Shown: positions 41,769 through 50,947, numbered from the stretch's first letter. The stretch is 64,000 nt of DNA from an uncultured Candidatus Melainabacteria bacterium (GCA_934754775.1 CAKVIM010000007.1:34000-97999); one strand, 5' to 3'. Program-made: numbers and translations. The notes: generated by a model not told the origin, from the letters alone.

Positions 41769-43910
41769 ATGGTACCTGAAACGAAAAGTTTTCAATTAGA
41801 AATCGGCGGTAAAACCGTTACTGTTGAAACAGGTAAATACGCTCAGTCAACTAATGGCAGCGTTACTGTTCGTTGCGGTGACACAATGTTATTTGTACAC
41901 TGCGTTGTTAGTAAAGAACCAAGAGTCGGAATCGACTTTTTCCCTTTACTTATTGATTATGAAGAAAGAATGTCTTCAATTGGACGTATCCCTGGCGGTT
42001 ACAACCGTTCAGAAGGTAAAGCAAGCGATAAAGCAATCCTTGTTTCACGTTTAATTGATAGACCTATCAGACCTCTATTCCCAAAAGGATATAGAAACGA
42101 TATTCAAATCGTAGCTCAATTATTCAGCTATGACCAACAAAACCAACCTGATACATTAGCGATGCTAGGTGCTTCTTGTGCCTTAATGCTTTCAGGTGCA
42201 CCTTTTGAAGGCCCTATCGGTGCTGTTAGAGTTTCAAAAGTTGACGGTCAACTTATTGCAAACCCAACTCACCAACAAGCTGATAAATCAAACTTAGACA
42301 TCGTTGTTGCAGGTACTCACGATTCTGTAATCATGGTTGAAGCAGGTTGTAAATTCGTTACAGAAGACGACATTATGGAAGCGGTTGAATTTGCTCAAGG
42401 CGAAATCAGAAAACAATGCGAAGCTCAAGTTGAATTCGCAAAGGCTTGTGGCGTAGTTAAAGAAGAATTCGTAAACCCTTACGACACAACAGAACTTAAA
42501 AACATCATTAACGAAGTTGCTCACGATATGATTTTTGATGCATACCACAACTTCGACAGAAAATACAGACAAGAAAAACTGGAAGAAGCTAAAAAACTTG
42601 TTAAAGAAAGAGTTGAAGCACTTCCTGAAGATCATTACATCCACAAAATCATTGAAGAAACAGGTATTGACTTTGTTGCAGAAGAATTCAAAGCTGCTGA
42701 AAAGAAAATTATGCGTGCAATGATTCTTGATGAAGGAGTTAGAGCTGACGGTAGAAAACCGACCGAAGTTCGTCCTATTTGGTGTGAAGTTGGTGTTATT
42801 CCTCGCGCTCACGGTTCAGCAGTGTTCACAAGAGGTCAAACTCAAATTTTGTCAGTTGCAACACTTGCTGGCCCTGGCATGAAACAAGAATTAGACGGTG
42901 TTGATCCTGAAACTGAAAAAACTTACATGCACAAATACATCTTCCCTGGTTTTTCAGTTGGTGAAGTTAAACCTCTAAGAGGTCCTGGCAGACGTGAAGT
43001 TGGTCACGGCAACTTGGCTGAAAGAGCTAATGTTCCTGCACTTCCTTCTCAAGAAGAATTCGGTTATACAATTCGTGTAACTTCTGATGTATTGGAATCA
43101 AACGGTTCTACTTCAATGGGTTCAACTTGCGGTTCTTCAATGGCATTGATGAATGCAGGTGTTCCTGTAAAATGCATGATTGGCGGTGTTGCAATGGGTA
43201 TGATTACCGAAGAAGGTAAAGAGCCTGTTGTATTAACAGATATCCAAGGTATTGAGGACTTCCTTGGCGATATGGACTTCAAAGTTACCGGTAATGATGA
43301 CGGTATCACAGCTCTTCAAATGGATATGAAGGCTAAAGGTATTGCAAACGAAACTTTGAGAAGAGCTTTGGCTCAAGCAAAAGAAGGCAGATTGCATATC
43401 TTGGGTGAAATGAGAAAAGTTATTACTGAACCTGCAAAACAGCTTTCACCATTTGCACCAAGCATTTCTACAATGACAATTCCTACTGAAGATATCGGAA
43501 CAGTTATCGGACCTGGTGGTAAACAAATCAGAGCAATTATTGACGCATCAGGTGCTGAAATTGATATTCAAGACAGCGGTGTTGTAACAATTACTTCTAA
43601 CGACCAAGAAGGTGCAGCAATTGCTAAGAAGATGATTAAAGATCTTACATTCAAACCTGAAGTTGGTATGGTTATTAAAGGTAAAGTTGTAAGAATCATT
43701 CCTATCGGTGCGTTTGTTGAACTTGGTGGTGGCAAAGATGGTATGGTTCACATTTCTCAAATTTGCCAAGAAAGAATTGAAACAATCGAACCACACGTTA
43801 ATATTGGCGACGAAGTTGTTGTTAAGGTTATCAAGATTGATGATAAGGGCAGAATCAACCTTACCATCAAGGGTGTAACCGAAGAAGACAAAGCTAAATT
43901 AAATGCTTAA
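41769..43910 (+). CDS. pnp: Polynucleotide phosphorylase (3'-5' exoribonuclease)
   Basis: Phosphorolytic RNA degradation, a homotrimer in the cytosol. 713 aa, full length. First RNase PH domain (~5-220), helical linker (~230-320), second catalytic RNase PH domain (~325-545) with RGQTQILSVATLA, FSVGEVKPLRGPGRRE and DVLESNGSTSMGSTCG. KH domain near 555-610 (TVIGPGGKQIRAII) and S1 domain near 622-690 (KVVRIIPIGAFVELGGGKDG). Start ATG at 41769 with AGAAGGA upstream. Own promoter with leader hairpin and own terminator. Confidence 0.98.
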   Translation: MVPETKSFQLEIGGKTVTVETGKYAQSTNGSVTVRCGDTMLFVHCVVSKEPRVGIDFFPLLIDYEERMSSIGRIPGGYNRSEGKASDKAILVSRLIDRPIRPLFPKGYRNDIQIVAQLFSYDQQNQPDTLAMLGASCALMLSGAPFEGPIGAVRVSKVDGQLIANPTHQQADKSNLDIVVAGTHDSVIMVEAGCKFVTEDDIMEAVEFAQGEIRKQCEAQVEFAKACGVVKEEFVNPYDTTELKNIINEVAHDMIFDAYHNFDRKYRQEKLEEAKKLVKERVEALPEDHYIHKIIEETGIDFVAEEFKAAEKKIMRAMILDEGVRADGRKPTEVRPIWCEVGVIPRAHGSAVFTRGQTQILSVATLAGPGMKQELDGVDPETEKTYMHKYIFPGFSVGEVKPLRGPGRREVGHGNLAERANVPALPSQEEFGYTIRVTSDVLESNGSTSMGSTCGSSMALMNAGVPVKCMIGGVAMGMITEEGKEPVVLTDIQGIEDFLGDMDFKVTGNDDGITALQMDMKAKGIANETLRRALAQAKEGRLHILGEMRKVITEPAKQLSPFAPSISTMTIPTEDIGTVIGPGGKQIRAIIDASGAEIDIQDSGVVTITSNDQEGAAIAKKMIKDLTFKPEVGMVIKGKVVRIIPIGAFVELGGGKDGMVHISQICQERIETIEPHVNIGDEVVVKVIKIDDKGRINLTIKGVTEEDKAKLNA

Positions 43911-43922
43911 TTTACAATCTAT

Positions 43923-43959
43923 AAAAATAGGGCTGGTGCAAAGCACCAGCCCTATTTTT
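43923..43959 (+). terminator. Terminator after pnp
   Basis: 17-bp perfect stem AAAAATAGGGCTGGTGC / GCACCAGCCCTATTTTT with an AAA loop and a T-run. Confidence 0.93.
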
Positions 43960-44060
43960 TGTACACATATTATCTTTTGTAAACTTTTATAAAAATTTTC
44001 CCCAAAAATAGCAATTTTTTTTATTATATTTCTTATTATAAACAGAAGGAATGCAATTGT

Positions 44061-45695
44061 ATGTCAATGTTTGGCGATTATAAAGCTTATAAAACTTACG
44101 AGCCGGCTTACGCAAGCTGGAAAAACCGTCGTGATATAAAAGAAGCTAAGCGGCTTGAATATTTAAAACGACATCCAAATGAAATTTCTAAAGAGGATAT
44201 CCAAAGAGGTCAAACGATTATTCGTGCAATCGATATTATGGATGAATACTCTCAAAAGCGAGCTGAGGACATGGAAGTTGCAACCCAGAGTGCAATGGGA
44301 TTAGCGTTAGAATTCCTTACATTAACAGGTGCCGGTTTGGGCTTCTTTTTAGGGAACTTAAAGCCTGTAAAACAATTCCTTTCTAAAATTTTAAAGAATC
44401 AAACTAACAAAAAGACGCCTGCATTTATTCTTTCAATAATTCCAACTATCTTTGGCGGCATATTAGGTACAGTTGCATCTTTTCCGCTTCAAGCTTGGGC
44501 GGCTAAAGCTGAAGTCAGTGCTTCAAGAAAAGGACGTTTTGAAGCTATGCGTAAAGAGTTAAACAATCCTAACGGATTTGCGATTTTAACGGAAGAACAA
44601 ATTAAGGAAGCAAAAGAAAAATCAAAACAAATTCAGCTAGAGGAAGATAAGAGCAAAAATCAACTTAAATCAAAATTAAAAGATATATTGGGCATAGAAT
44701 CTCTTAAAGCTTTAGCAGGAGAAAGCAAAAAATATAAGCAGCAAAAAAGAGCATTTGAAGCAGAATTACTAGAAACTCAATCACATCTTAATGACAAAAT
44801 GAGTGAAAAAGAAATTGAAAACGCAAAAAAAGATCAACAACTTTTAACCAAACTTGTAGAAAAAATCGATATTGCATCACAAGATTACGCAGAAAATGCT
44901 GAACTTGCAGCTGACACAGCAACATCAGTAGTACTAGGGGCTTCATTTTTAGTCGATTTTGCTATAACAAAATTAATGTCAGCTTGCAAAGTTAAATCAG
45001 CAGATAAGATTTCGGCTGCGACAAAAATTGCCGGACTATTGTTGAGTTTAGGTACTGCAATAATTGGAGCACAGGTTTCAAAACAAGCCTCAAGAGTCGG
45101 AAGGTTCAAGGTAAAACAAGAATTAATGAAAAATCCGGAAAATTTTGTCTATGTTGATGATGAAAAAATTGCTAACATAAAAGATTTTAAACTAACTCAA
45201 AAGAAAAAAGAAGGGATATTTTCATTCCTAAAAAATGCTTATAAAAACAACAAAGAATTCGAAAAATACAAAAAAACAACCGCAAAAGATGAAAAACGCT
45301 TCTATAAAGCAGTAGAAACGCTTAAGTTATCAGATGAACAACTTAAGGATGCAAAGGTATTGCAAAGAAATGCATTTAGGACATTTAACAAGGTTGACGA
45401 GAATTCACAAAAATATTCTGAAAACATTGAAGCCCTCGGTCAAGCAATAATGTATCCGATAAGCCTTATCAGCAGTGGCATTGGTATGGCAATAGGGCTA
45501 CCGATAATCGCCAGAAAAACAAAAAATTCTGTACAACAAGTACAAAATTTTGCAAAATATATGGGAATAGTTCTTTTAAGCACAGTGCCGACAATCCTAA
45601 TTAATGCTTATAACACAAAAGAACAGAAAAAAGCTTCAAGAGTTGCGGATATGCTTGCCATAAATGAAATGCAAGACTACAGAACATTCAAATAA
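44061..45695 (+). CDS. 544-aa membrane protein with three internal repeats, function unknown
   Basis: Three tandem modules, each a short helix with an SQxYxE-type motif, a pair of hydrophobic Gly-rich segments, then an ASR-containing helix. Module 1 ~55-190 (MDEYSQKRAEDME; two spans; SASRKGRFEAMRKELNNP); module 2 ~270-375 (IDIASQDYAENAE; SFLVDFAITKLM; QASRVGRFKVKQELMKNP); module 3 ~440-544 (VDENSQKYSENIEALGQ; ASRVADMLAINEMQ). ELxxNPxxF follows the first two. No cleavable signal; the start has AGAAGGA. Six spans overall. Tandem copies suggest evolution by duplication. No known family is recognised. Confidence 0.85.
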   Translation: MSMFGDYKAYKTYEPAYASWKNRRDIKEAKRLEYLKRHPNEISKEDIQRGQTIIRAIDIMDEYSQKRAEDMEVATQSAMGLALEFLTLTGAGLGFFLGNLKPVKQFLSKILKNQTNKKTPAFILSIIPTIFGGILGTVASFPLQAWAAKAEVSASRKGRFEAMRKELNNPNGFAILTEEQIKEAKEKSKQIQLEEDKSKNQLKSKLKDILGIESLKALAGESKKYKQQKRAFEAELLETQSHLNDKMSEKEIENAKKDQQLLTKLVEKIDIASQDYAENAELAADTATSVVLGASFLVDFAITKLMSACKVKSADKISAATKIAGLLLSLGTAIIGAQVSKQASRVGRFKVKQELMKNPENFVYVDDEKIANIKDFKLTQKKKEGIFSFLKNAYKNNKEFEKYKKTTAKDEKRFYKAVETLKLSDEQLKDAKVLQRNAFRTFNKVDENSQKYSENIEALGQAIMYPISLISSGIGMAIGLPIIARKTKNSVQQVQNFAKYMGIVLLSTVPTILINAYNTKEQKKASRVADMLAINEMQDYRTFK

Positions 45696-45780
45696 CTGCA
45701 AACATTACATTCATTGTGACAAATTGTAAATATTCGTAACTATTCGGTCAAAAAAAACTTTTCATTTGTTTTAAGTTGTG

Positions 45781-45786
45781 TATAAT
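45781..45786 (+). promoter_or_regulatory. -10 box (TATAAT) of the kinase gene
   Basis: Perfect TATAAT, 20 bp before the ATG at 45806, with TTTTCA 16 bp upstream as a weak -35. It explains why the in-frame TTG at 45776 is not the start. Confidence 0.55.
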
Positions 45787-45805
45787 AGAACAAGGAAGAA
45801 GATTT

Positions 45806-46645
45806 ATGATACAGACAACTTCACAAAATATAACAACGAAACCAACATCCGTACATGATGAGATAGAGCGTTATTTAGAAAAAGTTTTTCAGGCTGAGAT
45901 GAAAGCCGAGGGCTCAATCCTTGTTAGTTATAATCCATTTGTCATCAAAAAAATTGCAGGATACTTATCAGGTAGAATTAAAATGCCTGCTTCAATCGGG
46001 ATTGCCGGTGAAACTGCAAGCGGCAAATCAACGATTACAATGGATTTGATTGATACAATTGAATCATTTGCAACAGAATTTAATATTAATAATGCAATTA
46101 CACGTGTTAACACAGATGATTACTATTACGACCGTTCAGAAATGGTTAAAGCTGCCGGAAGCTTCTCTGAATTCGCAAAAAACTATGACTTGGATATTCC
46201 GGAAGCATTAGAATTAGAATTGATGAGCAAGCACATCATGGAATTATTATCAGGAAAAGAAACTTATCTTCCGAAATATGACATGAGTGGAACTGCTATC
46301 AGGCACGATAATTATACATTGGCGAAACCTTCTAAAATTATTATTTCAGAAGGTTTATTTACACTTACTGAAAAAATCAAAGATGCATTCAACTTCAAAA
46401 TCTACGTAGATATTGATGAAAAGATTAAGAAAGAACGATTCTATATTAGAGCTAAAGAACGTGATTTGGGGGATTCTGCAGACTTTATTTACAAAAACGC
46501 TAACGATAAAGCTGAAGTTCACATCAGACCTTGTAAAAAGTACGCAGACATTGTTCTATCAGGCTCTGCAGACAGAATTAAATACAAAAACTTCTTAAAC
46601 AAAATTATTGGAATTATCCAAGAATTATATTATACAGAAGCTTAA
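45806..46645 (+). CDS. Uridine kinase/phosphoribulokinase-family P-loop kinase
   Basis: About 279 aa from ATG 45806 (MIQTTSQNITTKPTSVHDEI), SD AAGGAAG. Walker A GETASGKSTITMDL (~64-77). RVNTDDYYYDRSEM (~99-112) is the uridine-kinase phosphate-acceptor loop with the DDYY signature, and YLPKYDMSGTAIRHD (~152-166) the nucleoside-binding part. The family phosphorylates uridine and cytidine for salvage. The protein has an N-terminal extension of ~50 residues (helical) not usual in Udk (~210 aa), so a related substrate such as another nucleoside or pantothenate-like compound cannot be excluded. Separate promoter from the upstream membrane protein. Confidence 0.82.
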   Translation: MIQTTSQNITTKPTSVHDEIERYLEKVFQAEMKAEGSILVSYNPFVIKKIAGYLSGRIKMPASIGIAGETASGKSTITMDLIDTIESFATEFNINNAITRVNTDDYYYDRSEMVKAAGSFSEFAKNYDLDIPEALELELMSKHIMELLSGKETYLPKYDMSGTAIRHDNYTLAKPSKIIISEGLFTLTEKIKDAFNFKIYVDIDEKIKKERFYIRAKERDLGDSADFIYKNANDKAEVHIRPCKKYADIVLSGSADRIKYKNFLNKIIGIIQELYYTEA

Positions 46646-46657
46646 AATAATTTTAAA

Positions 46658-47353
46658 TTAATTCTTTTTATCCCGAAGCCATTTTTCGTACAAATCAGGG
46701 CGTTTGTTTTTCGTTCTCAAAATTTTTTGCTCCTGACGAAACTCTTCAATCAATTTGTGATTTCCGTTCAAAAGAACTTCCGGAACCTTGTATCCCATAT
46801 ACTCACGAGGCTTTGTATATTGCGGATATTCTAATAACCCGTCAGAAAAACTATCATCGTGTGCAGATTCAATCTTTCCCAGCGTACCTTCGATTTTCCT
46901 TGAAACACTATCTATAACACAAAGAGCCGGCAATTCACCGCCCGTCAGCACAAAATCACCGATTGATATTTCTCTAGGTTTAATAATTTCTCGAATTCTT
47001 TCATCATACCCTTCATAATGCCCGCAAAGGATTATAATCTGCTCATATCCTGCCAGCTCGTTTGAAATAGCATCACTAAAAGGTTCACCTTGAGGTGTCA
47101 TCATCAGAGTAATAGAATTTTCTAGTTTTTCAACACTATTATAAGCGTCCACGTACGGCTGCGGCATCAAAACCATACCCGCACCACCACCATAAGGGGT
47201 ATCGTCCACTTTTTTATGTTTATCCAATGTAAAATCTCTTGGATTAACCGCATTAACGCTTATAATGCCATCATCTACCGCACGTTTCATTATGCTGAAA
47301 TCCAGATGCGACTGAATAAGCTCAGGAAACAAAGTCAAAACATCAAACTTCAT
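46658..47353 (-). CDS. trmD: tRNA (guanine-N1)-methyltransferase TrmD
   Basis: Makes m1G37 in tRNAs reading CNN codons, preventing frameshifts; SAM-dependent SPOUT-fold dimer. 231 aa. Visible: MKFDVLTLFPELIQSHLDFS, DDTPYGGGAGMVLMPQPYVD (~50-69), LCGHYEGYDERI (~108-119) and ISIGDFVLTGGELPA (~129-143) with the trefoil-knot residues, then HDDSFSDGLLEYPQYTKP with the catalytic Asp. Overlaps rimM by 4 bp (ATGA), the common order rimM-trmD. Confidence 0.97.
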   Translation of the reverse strand: MKFDVLTLFPELIQSHLDFSIMKRAVDDGIISVNAVNPRDFTLDKHKKVDDTPYGGGAGMVLMPQPYVDAYNSVEKLENSITLMMTPQGEPFSDAISNELAGYEQIIILCGHYEGYDERIREIIKPREISIGDFVLTGGELPALCVIDSVSRKIEGTLGKIESAHDDSFSDGLLEYPQYTKPREYMGYKVPEVLLNGNHKLIEEFRQEQKILRTKNKRPDLYEKWLRDKKN

Positions 47354-47862
47354 TCCAAAAGCCCTTCCATATTATTTATTTGAATTCGTCTTGATTTAAT
47401 ATCAACAGAAAGCACAATTGCCTTCACAAACGGAATCAAAGAAATTTTCTTGCTCAAAGTTTTTACTGAAAGTAAATCACTTGCCCCATTATTAGAAACG
47501 CCCACAACAGCTCCGACTTTCTTTTCACCATCGTAAACATCAAGACCGACAAGTTCATCAATCAAGAACTCATCCTCTTCCAAGAATTCTCTTACAGTGC
47601 CTTCTTCAACGAATAAAAGTTGGTTTTTGTATTCCAAAATATCGTTTAAAGAATTAATACCCTTAAATTTTATTATCCCACATTTTGGCGTAAAACGAAC
47701 ATTAGATATTTCTAACGGCTTATACTCACCATTTTTTAAAACATAAACAATTTTTAAGTTAGACAAAAACTCTTCTCTATTCTTTGAATACCCGAGCTTT
47801 GCCTCACCTTGCACTCCATGAAAATTTAGAATTTTACCTATAGAAACAAAATTACTCTTCAT
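47350..47862 (-). CDS. rimM: Ribosome maturation factor RimM
   Basis: Assists 30S subunit 3'-domain assembly by binding S19. About 170 aa from the ATG at 47862 (MKSNFVSIGKILNFHGVQGE); the frame continues upstream to 47907 but inside the preceding gene. RimM N domain with GKILNFHGVQGEAKL (~7-21), and C-terminal PRC-barrel region (FLIDELVGLDVYDGEKKVGA, VLSVDIKSRRIQINNMEGLL). Overlaps the 339-aa gene by 11 bp and trmD by 4 bp, so the three are a coupled unit. Confidence 0.93.
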   Translation of the reverse strand: MKSNFVSIGKILNFHGVQGEAKLGYSKNREEFLSNLKIVYVLKNGEYKPLEISNVRFTPKCGIIKFKGINSLNDILEYKNQLLFVEEGTVREFLEEDEFLIDELVGLDVYDGEKKVGAVVGVSNNGASDLLSVKTLSKKISLIPFVKAIVLSVDIKSRRIQINNMEGLLE

Positions 47863-48871
47863 CTTCTTTCTTCTTAGGTTTTCTTCCTCGTTTCGGCTTT
47901 TCAACAACGGCTTCTTCTGCTACTTCTTCGGTTTTAACTTCCGGAACCGCTACAGGAGTTTTTTCAGCGTCAGAAGGTTTTGTGTGCTTAGCTACCATAT
48001 AATCAGCCGGCTTATCAGCTCTATCCTCGTTCCATCTATCCAAACCTAATTGAGCACGGATTAGTTTAATACCAACGTGAACACGCCATTCATCCATTTT
48101 TAGCTGTGCTGCAATAATCTTGTGACAACCGATTGGAGGTAATGGTAACAATGGTTCGTAAAGAGCTTTAATTGCCATCATCTGATCCGGTGAAATCGCC
48201 AATTTACGTTTCGGGAACGGTAATTTTGGTAACATCATTTTTTGACGAACCAAATTTATACCGAAAAATACTTTTTGAGGTTCAATACCCAATTTTGCAC
48301 CGATTACTTCATGACAATCTGGGTTTGGCAACGGTAACATTGCTTTATATAGAACTTCAATTTGTTCTAATTGTTCCTTGCTAATAAGTAATGGTCTCGC
48401 AGGTTTTTGAGGTCTTCTTTGTTGTGGACGTCTGTTTTGTTGCGGACGACCGCTTGCATAATTATTTCTAAATCCGCCTTGATTATTCGGACGACGTTGT
48501 TGATATCCGCCACCTCTGTTATCACGGTTGTATCCGCCTTCACGTCTTTGGTACCCGCCATCTTGGTTTCGATACCCGCCTTGTTGAGAATATCCTCTGT
48601 TATCACGGTTATAACCGCCTTCACGTCTTTGATATCCGCCATCTTGGTTACGATTGTAATTGTTATTATGGTATCCGCCTTGTTGTGGTCTGTCATAACT
48701 TCTTGGTCTTGACTCTGCCGAATATGAGCTATAAGAGCTATAGCTTTGCATTGGTTTTTCTTCAGTCGAATCACTTCCCTTATCAGCATACAGACAGTTA
48801 GGACATATCACTCTTTTGGGGTTCTTTGTTTCAAATTCCGCACCACACTTAATGCACTTGTTTACATACAT
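47852..48871 (-). CDS. RG/YG-rich zinc-ribbon protein with duplicated C-terminal helical domain
   Basis: 339 aa. Residues 4-30 hold a CxxC...CxxC zinc ribbon (CIKCGAEF, VICPNCLYAD). Residues ~45-165 are a disordered Gly/Tyr/Arg/Asn/Gln-rich tract containing GGYQRREGGYNRDNRG twice. Then come two ~55-residue helical modules: KEQLEQIEVLYKAMLPLPNP and SPDQMMAIKALYEPLLPLPP, each followed by CHEVIGAKL or CHKIIAAQL and a helix. The tail is acidic/Lys-rich with an AT-hook-like KPKRGRKPKKKEDEE. This mix resembles RNA-binding or condensate-forming proteins. Its position directly before rimM-trmD, where a small KH protein often sits, supports an RNA role by inference. Start ATG with AAGAGG upstream. Confidence 0.85.
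   Translation of the reverse strand: MYVNKCIKCGAEFETKNPKRVICPNCLYADKGSDSTEEKPMQSYSSYSSYSAESRPRSYDRPQQGGYHNNNYNRNQDGGYQRREGGYNRDNRGYSQQGGYRNQDGGYQRREGGYNRDNRGGGYQQRRPNNQGGFRNNYASGRPQQNRRPQQRRPQKPARPLLISKEQLEQIEVLYKAMLPLPNPDCHEVIGAKLGIEPQKVFFGINLVRQKMMLPKLPFPKRKLAISPDQMMAIKALYEPLLPLPPIGCHKIIAAQLKMDEWRVHVGIKLIRAQLGLDRWNEDRADKPADYMVAKHTKPSDAEKTPVAVPEVKTEEVAEEAVVEKPKRGRKPKKKEDEE
48514..48652 (-). repeat. Internal tandem repeat in the RG-rich coding region
   Basis: Near-identical 58-bp units at 48514-48571 and 48595-48652 (81-bp spacing) encode the duplicated GGYQRREGGYNRDNRG blocks; a few third-position changes show they are not a recent perfect copy. Confidence 0.8.
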
Positions 48872-48963
48872 AATAAAAGCCTCTTAACCAATTAAAATAA
48901 AAATTTCACTACTTTAAAATAATCCTATCAATAAAAATAATATGAGATTTAATCAAAAAACTT

Positions 48964-48982
48964 AGAGTTGAAAATCAACTCT
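48964..48982 (-). terminator. Terminator downstream of cysE
   Basis: AGAGTTG / CAACTCT hairpin followed on the minus strand by AAGTTTTTTG. Confidence 0.6.
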
Positions 48983-49051
48983 ACTCATGCATTATAATAC
49001 ACATCTCATAATAAGTCAACTATTCGGCTACATGGCTGGGTTATAAGGTTG

Positions 49052-49702
49052 TTATAAGGACTCATTTTGTTCAAGACGCTTTTTCAAATCCTGAACCTCA
49101 TATTTCAAGCGATTTAGTTCGCATTTAACAGGATCTGGGATTCTATTGTGCATCAAAACACCTTCTGAATTAACAAATTTCTGCTGCACAATCCTCCCAG
49201 GAACACCAACAACAGTACAGTGTTCGGGAACATCTTCAACAACTACAGAACCTGCACCGACACGAGTGTTATCACCGATGGTAATATTACCCAAAATCTT
49301 TGCTCCGGCTCCAATAATAACTCCATTACCTATCGTTGGGTGACGTTTTCCGTGCTCATTACCGGTTCCGCCTAATGTAACTTGTTGATAAATTAAAACA
49401 TCGTCACCAATAATCGTCGTTTCACCGATAACAACACCTTCTCCGTGGTCAATAAAAAATCTGTTCCCGATTTGAGCCCGAGGGTGAATCTCTATACCGG
49501 TTATAATTCTTGTCAAATAGGAAAGAAATCTCGGCAAAAAAGGAACTCCCCAATAAGCGAGTTTGTGTGCAATTCTATGAGAAATCAAAGCTTGCAATCC
49601 GGGATAGCAAAACAAAACTTCTGCAAGATTTCTAGCTGCAGGATCTTTTTCGTAAATAACTTTGATATCCTCTTTTATTTTTCTAATCGCACGCCCTAAC
49701 AT
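49052..49702 (-). CDS. cysE: Serine O-acetyltransferase CysE
   Basis: Acetylates L-serine to O-acetylserine, the first step of cysteine synthesis. About 216 aa from the ATG at 49702 ([14 protein letters not shown]), which has AAGGAAGG 7 nt upstream; the longer frame to 49735 lacks an SD. Left-handed beta-helix hexapeptides are clear ([60 protein letters not shown]), with catalytic Asp-His in FIDHGEG. The short Gram-positive/cyanobacterial-like form lacks the long N-terminal helical domain. cysK lies 0.2 kb upstream on the same strand. Confidence 0.94.
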   Translation of the reverse strand: MLGRAIRKIKEDIKVIYEKDPAARNLAEVLFCYPGLQALISHRIAHKLAYWGVPFLPRFLSYLTRIITGIEIHPRAQIGNRFFIDHGEGVVIGETTIIGDDVLIYQQVTLGGTGNEHGKRHPTIGNGVIIGAGAKILGNITIGDNTRVGAGSVVVEDVPEHCTVVGVPGRIVQQKFVNSEGVLMHNRIPDPVKCELNRLKYEVQDLKKRLEQNESL

Positions 49703-49775
49703 TAAATTACCTTCCTTTATGCAATTATAATTCAAACAGAAAGTTTAATAAATAGCCGGTAAGGTAGAAATAATT

Positions 49776-49896
49776 TAATTGAAAATGGAAAATTATTTTA
49801 AATATTCTTCTTATTAATATTCGTTAAATTAACGTCATTTATTATAAAAAATAACTAATACAATTTTCCATTTTCCACTTTCAATTTTCCATTAAA
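49776..49896. repeat. Inverted-repeat element with CAATTTTCC-type ends
   Basis: AATTGAAAATGGAAAATTA (from 49776) is mirrored by AATTTTCCATTTTCCACTTT and following bases (49861-49896). The cysK-cysE intergenic space is filled by this ~120-bp element. Similar words occur at 50889, 57769 and 63760. Confidence 0.65.
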
Positions 49897-49904
49897 CCCA
49901 AAAA

Positions 49905-50771
49905 CTACCAAACCGACAAATATCTTTCTCCACTGTCAGGTATAATTGCAACAACCAATTTTTCTGGATATTTTTCTGCTAAAGCTTTTGCGGCACAGAC
50001 ATTTGCTCCTGCTGAAATTCCACAAAATACTCCATGTTTTTTAGCAAGCTCTATTGCTTGAGATTTAGCGTCTTCACCTTTTACCGTCAAAATCCCATCT
50101 AAATTATTGTCTTTACAAATTTCAGGAACAAAGTTTGCCCCGATACCCTGAATAGCATGAGGGCCGGCATGACCTTCCGTAAACAGAGGACTTTCAGCAG
50201 GTTCTACACCATATACAGCTGCTTCCGGTAAATACTTCTTGATACCTGTAGCTGTTCCACCAGTGCCGATTCCGGCTACAACAACAACTTCTCTACCATC
50301 AACAGCCTCTTTTATTTCACGAGCAGTTTTTTCGTGTGCTTTTGGGTTATCAGGATTAGCGAACTGCATAGGAATAAAACTGTTAAGATAAACAGACTTA
50401 AGTTCATTGGCTTTGTCAACAGCCCCCTGCATACCTTTTTCTTTCGGAGTCAAAACAAGTTCTGCACCATAAGCAGCAATATTCTTGCGACGCTCAACAG
50501 ACATACTTTCCGGCATACATATGATAAGTTTTAAGCCAAGAACAGCACAACACATAGCTAAACCTATGCCGGTGTTTCCGCTGGTCGGTTCAATAACAAC
50601 AGTATCTTTATCAATCTCGCCACGCTCCATCGCACCTTTTAGCATTGAATACGAAGCTCTGTCTTTTACTGAACTTGAAGGGTTAAAATATTCTAGCTTC
50701 AAACAAATATTATCATTGTATTTAACAAGCGGTGTATTACCTATTAGCTCAAGAACATTTTCGTATATCAT
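49905..50771 (-). CDS. cysK: Cysteine synthase (O-acetylserine sulfhydrylase)
   Basis: PLP enzyme joining O-acetylserine and sulfide to make cysteine. 288 aa, at the short end of the family. PLP lysine in SSSVKDRASYSML (~33-45), substrate loop TSGNTGIGLAM (~64-74), phosphate-binding GIGTGGTATGIKKYL (~166-180), and GISAGANVCAAKALAEKYPE near the end. Start ATG at 50771; a possible SD lies in the AGAAAGAG upstream. The upstream intergenic DNA carries two REP-like palindromes. Works with CysE encoded next. Confidence 0.94.
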   Translation of the reverse strand: MIYENVLELIGNTPLVKYNDNICLKLEYFNPSSSVKDRASYSMLKGAMERGEIDKDTVVIEPTSGNTGIGLAMCCAVLGLKLIICMPESMSVERRKNIAAYGAELVLTPKEKGMQGAVDKANELKSVYLNSFIPMQFANPDNPKAHEKTAREIKEAVDGREVVVVAGIGTGGTATGIKKYLPEAAVYGVEPAESPLFTEGHAGPHAIQGIGANFVPEICKDNNLDGILTVKGEDAKSQAIELAKKHGVFCGISAGANVCAAKALAEKYPEKLVVAIIPDSGERYLSVW

Positions 50772-50798
50772 TTTAACTACTCTTTCTTGTTAGTTATT

Positions 50799-50821
50799 GT
50801 TGGGCTGAAAGCCCAACCTAC
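50799..50821 (-). repeat. GTAG-headed REP-like palindrome
   Basis: GTTGGGCT GAAA GCCCAAC followed by CTAC on the plus strand; on the minus strand GTAG then the stem. Confidence 0.7.
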
Positions 50822-50833
50822 TTTCTTATTGTC

Positions 50834-50865
50834 GGTGGGAACCGCTTACGCTTTTCCCACCCTAC
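50834..50865 (-). repeat. GTAG-headed REP-like palindrome
   Basis: GGTGGGAA...TTCCCACC-type stem (loop ccgcttacgctt) with CCTAC at the right; same stem class as the copy at 52248. Confidence 0.7.
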
Positions 50866-50888
50866 TCTTATTAATTGAAAATGTTAAT

Positions 50889-50922
50889 ACAATTTTCCAC
50901 TTTCCATTTTCAATTTTCCATT
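50889..50922. repeat. CAATTTTCC-type repeat
   Basis: CAATTTTCCACTTTCCATTT followed by CAATTTTCCATT, with the inverted word ATTGAAAATG at 50875-50884. Confidence 0.65.
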
Positions 50923-50947
50923 CTCTGCCGTGCTAATCTCGCACAAG

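Noticed and set aside
45776-45805. TTG at 45776 as start of the kinase gene
   Set aside because: It lies in the promoter spacer next to a perfect TATAAT; ATG 45806 has a proper SD.
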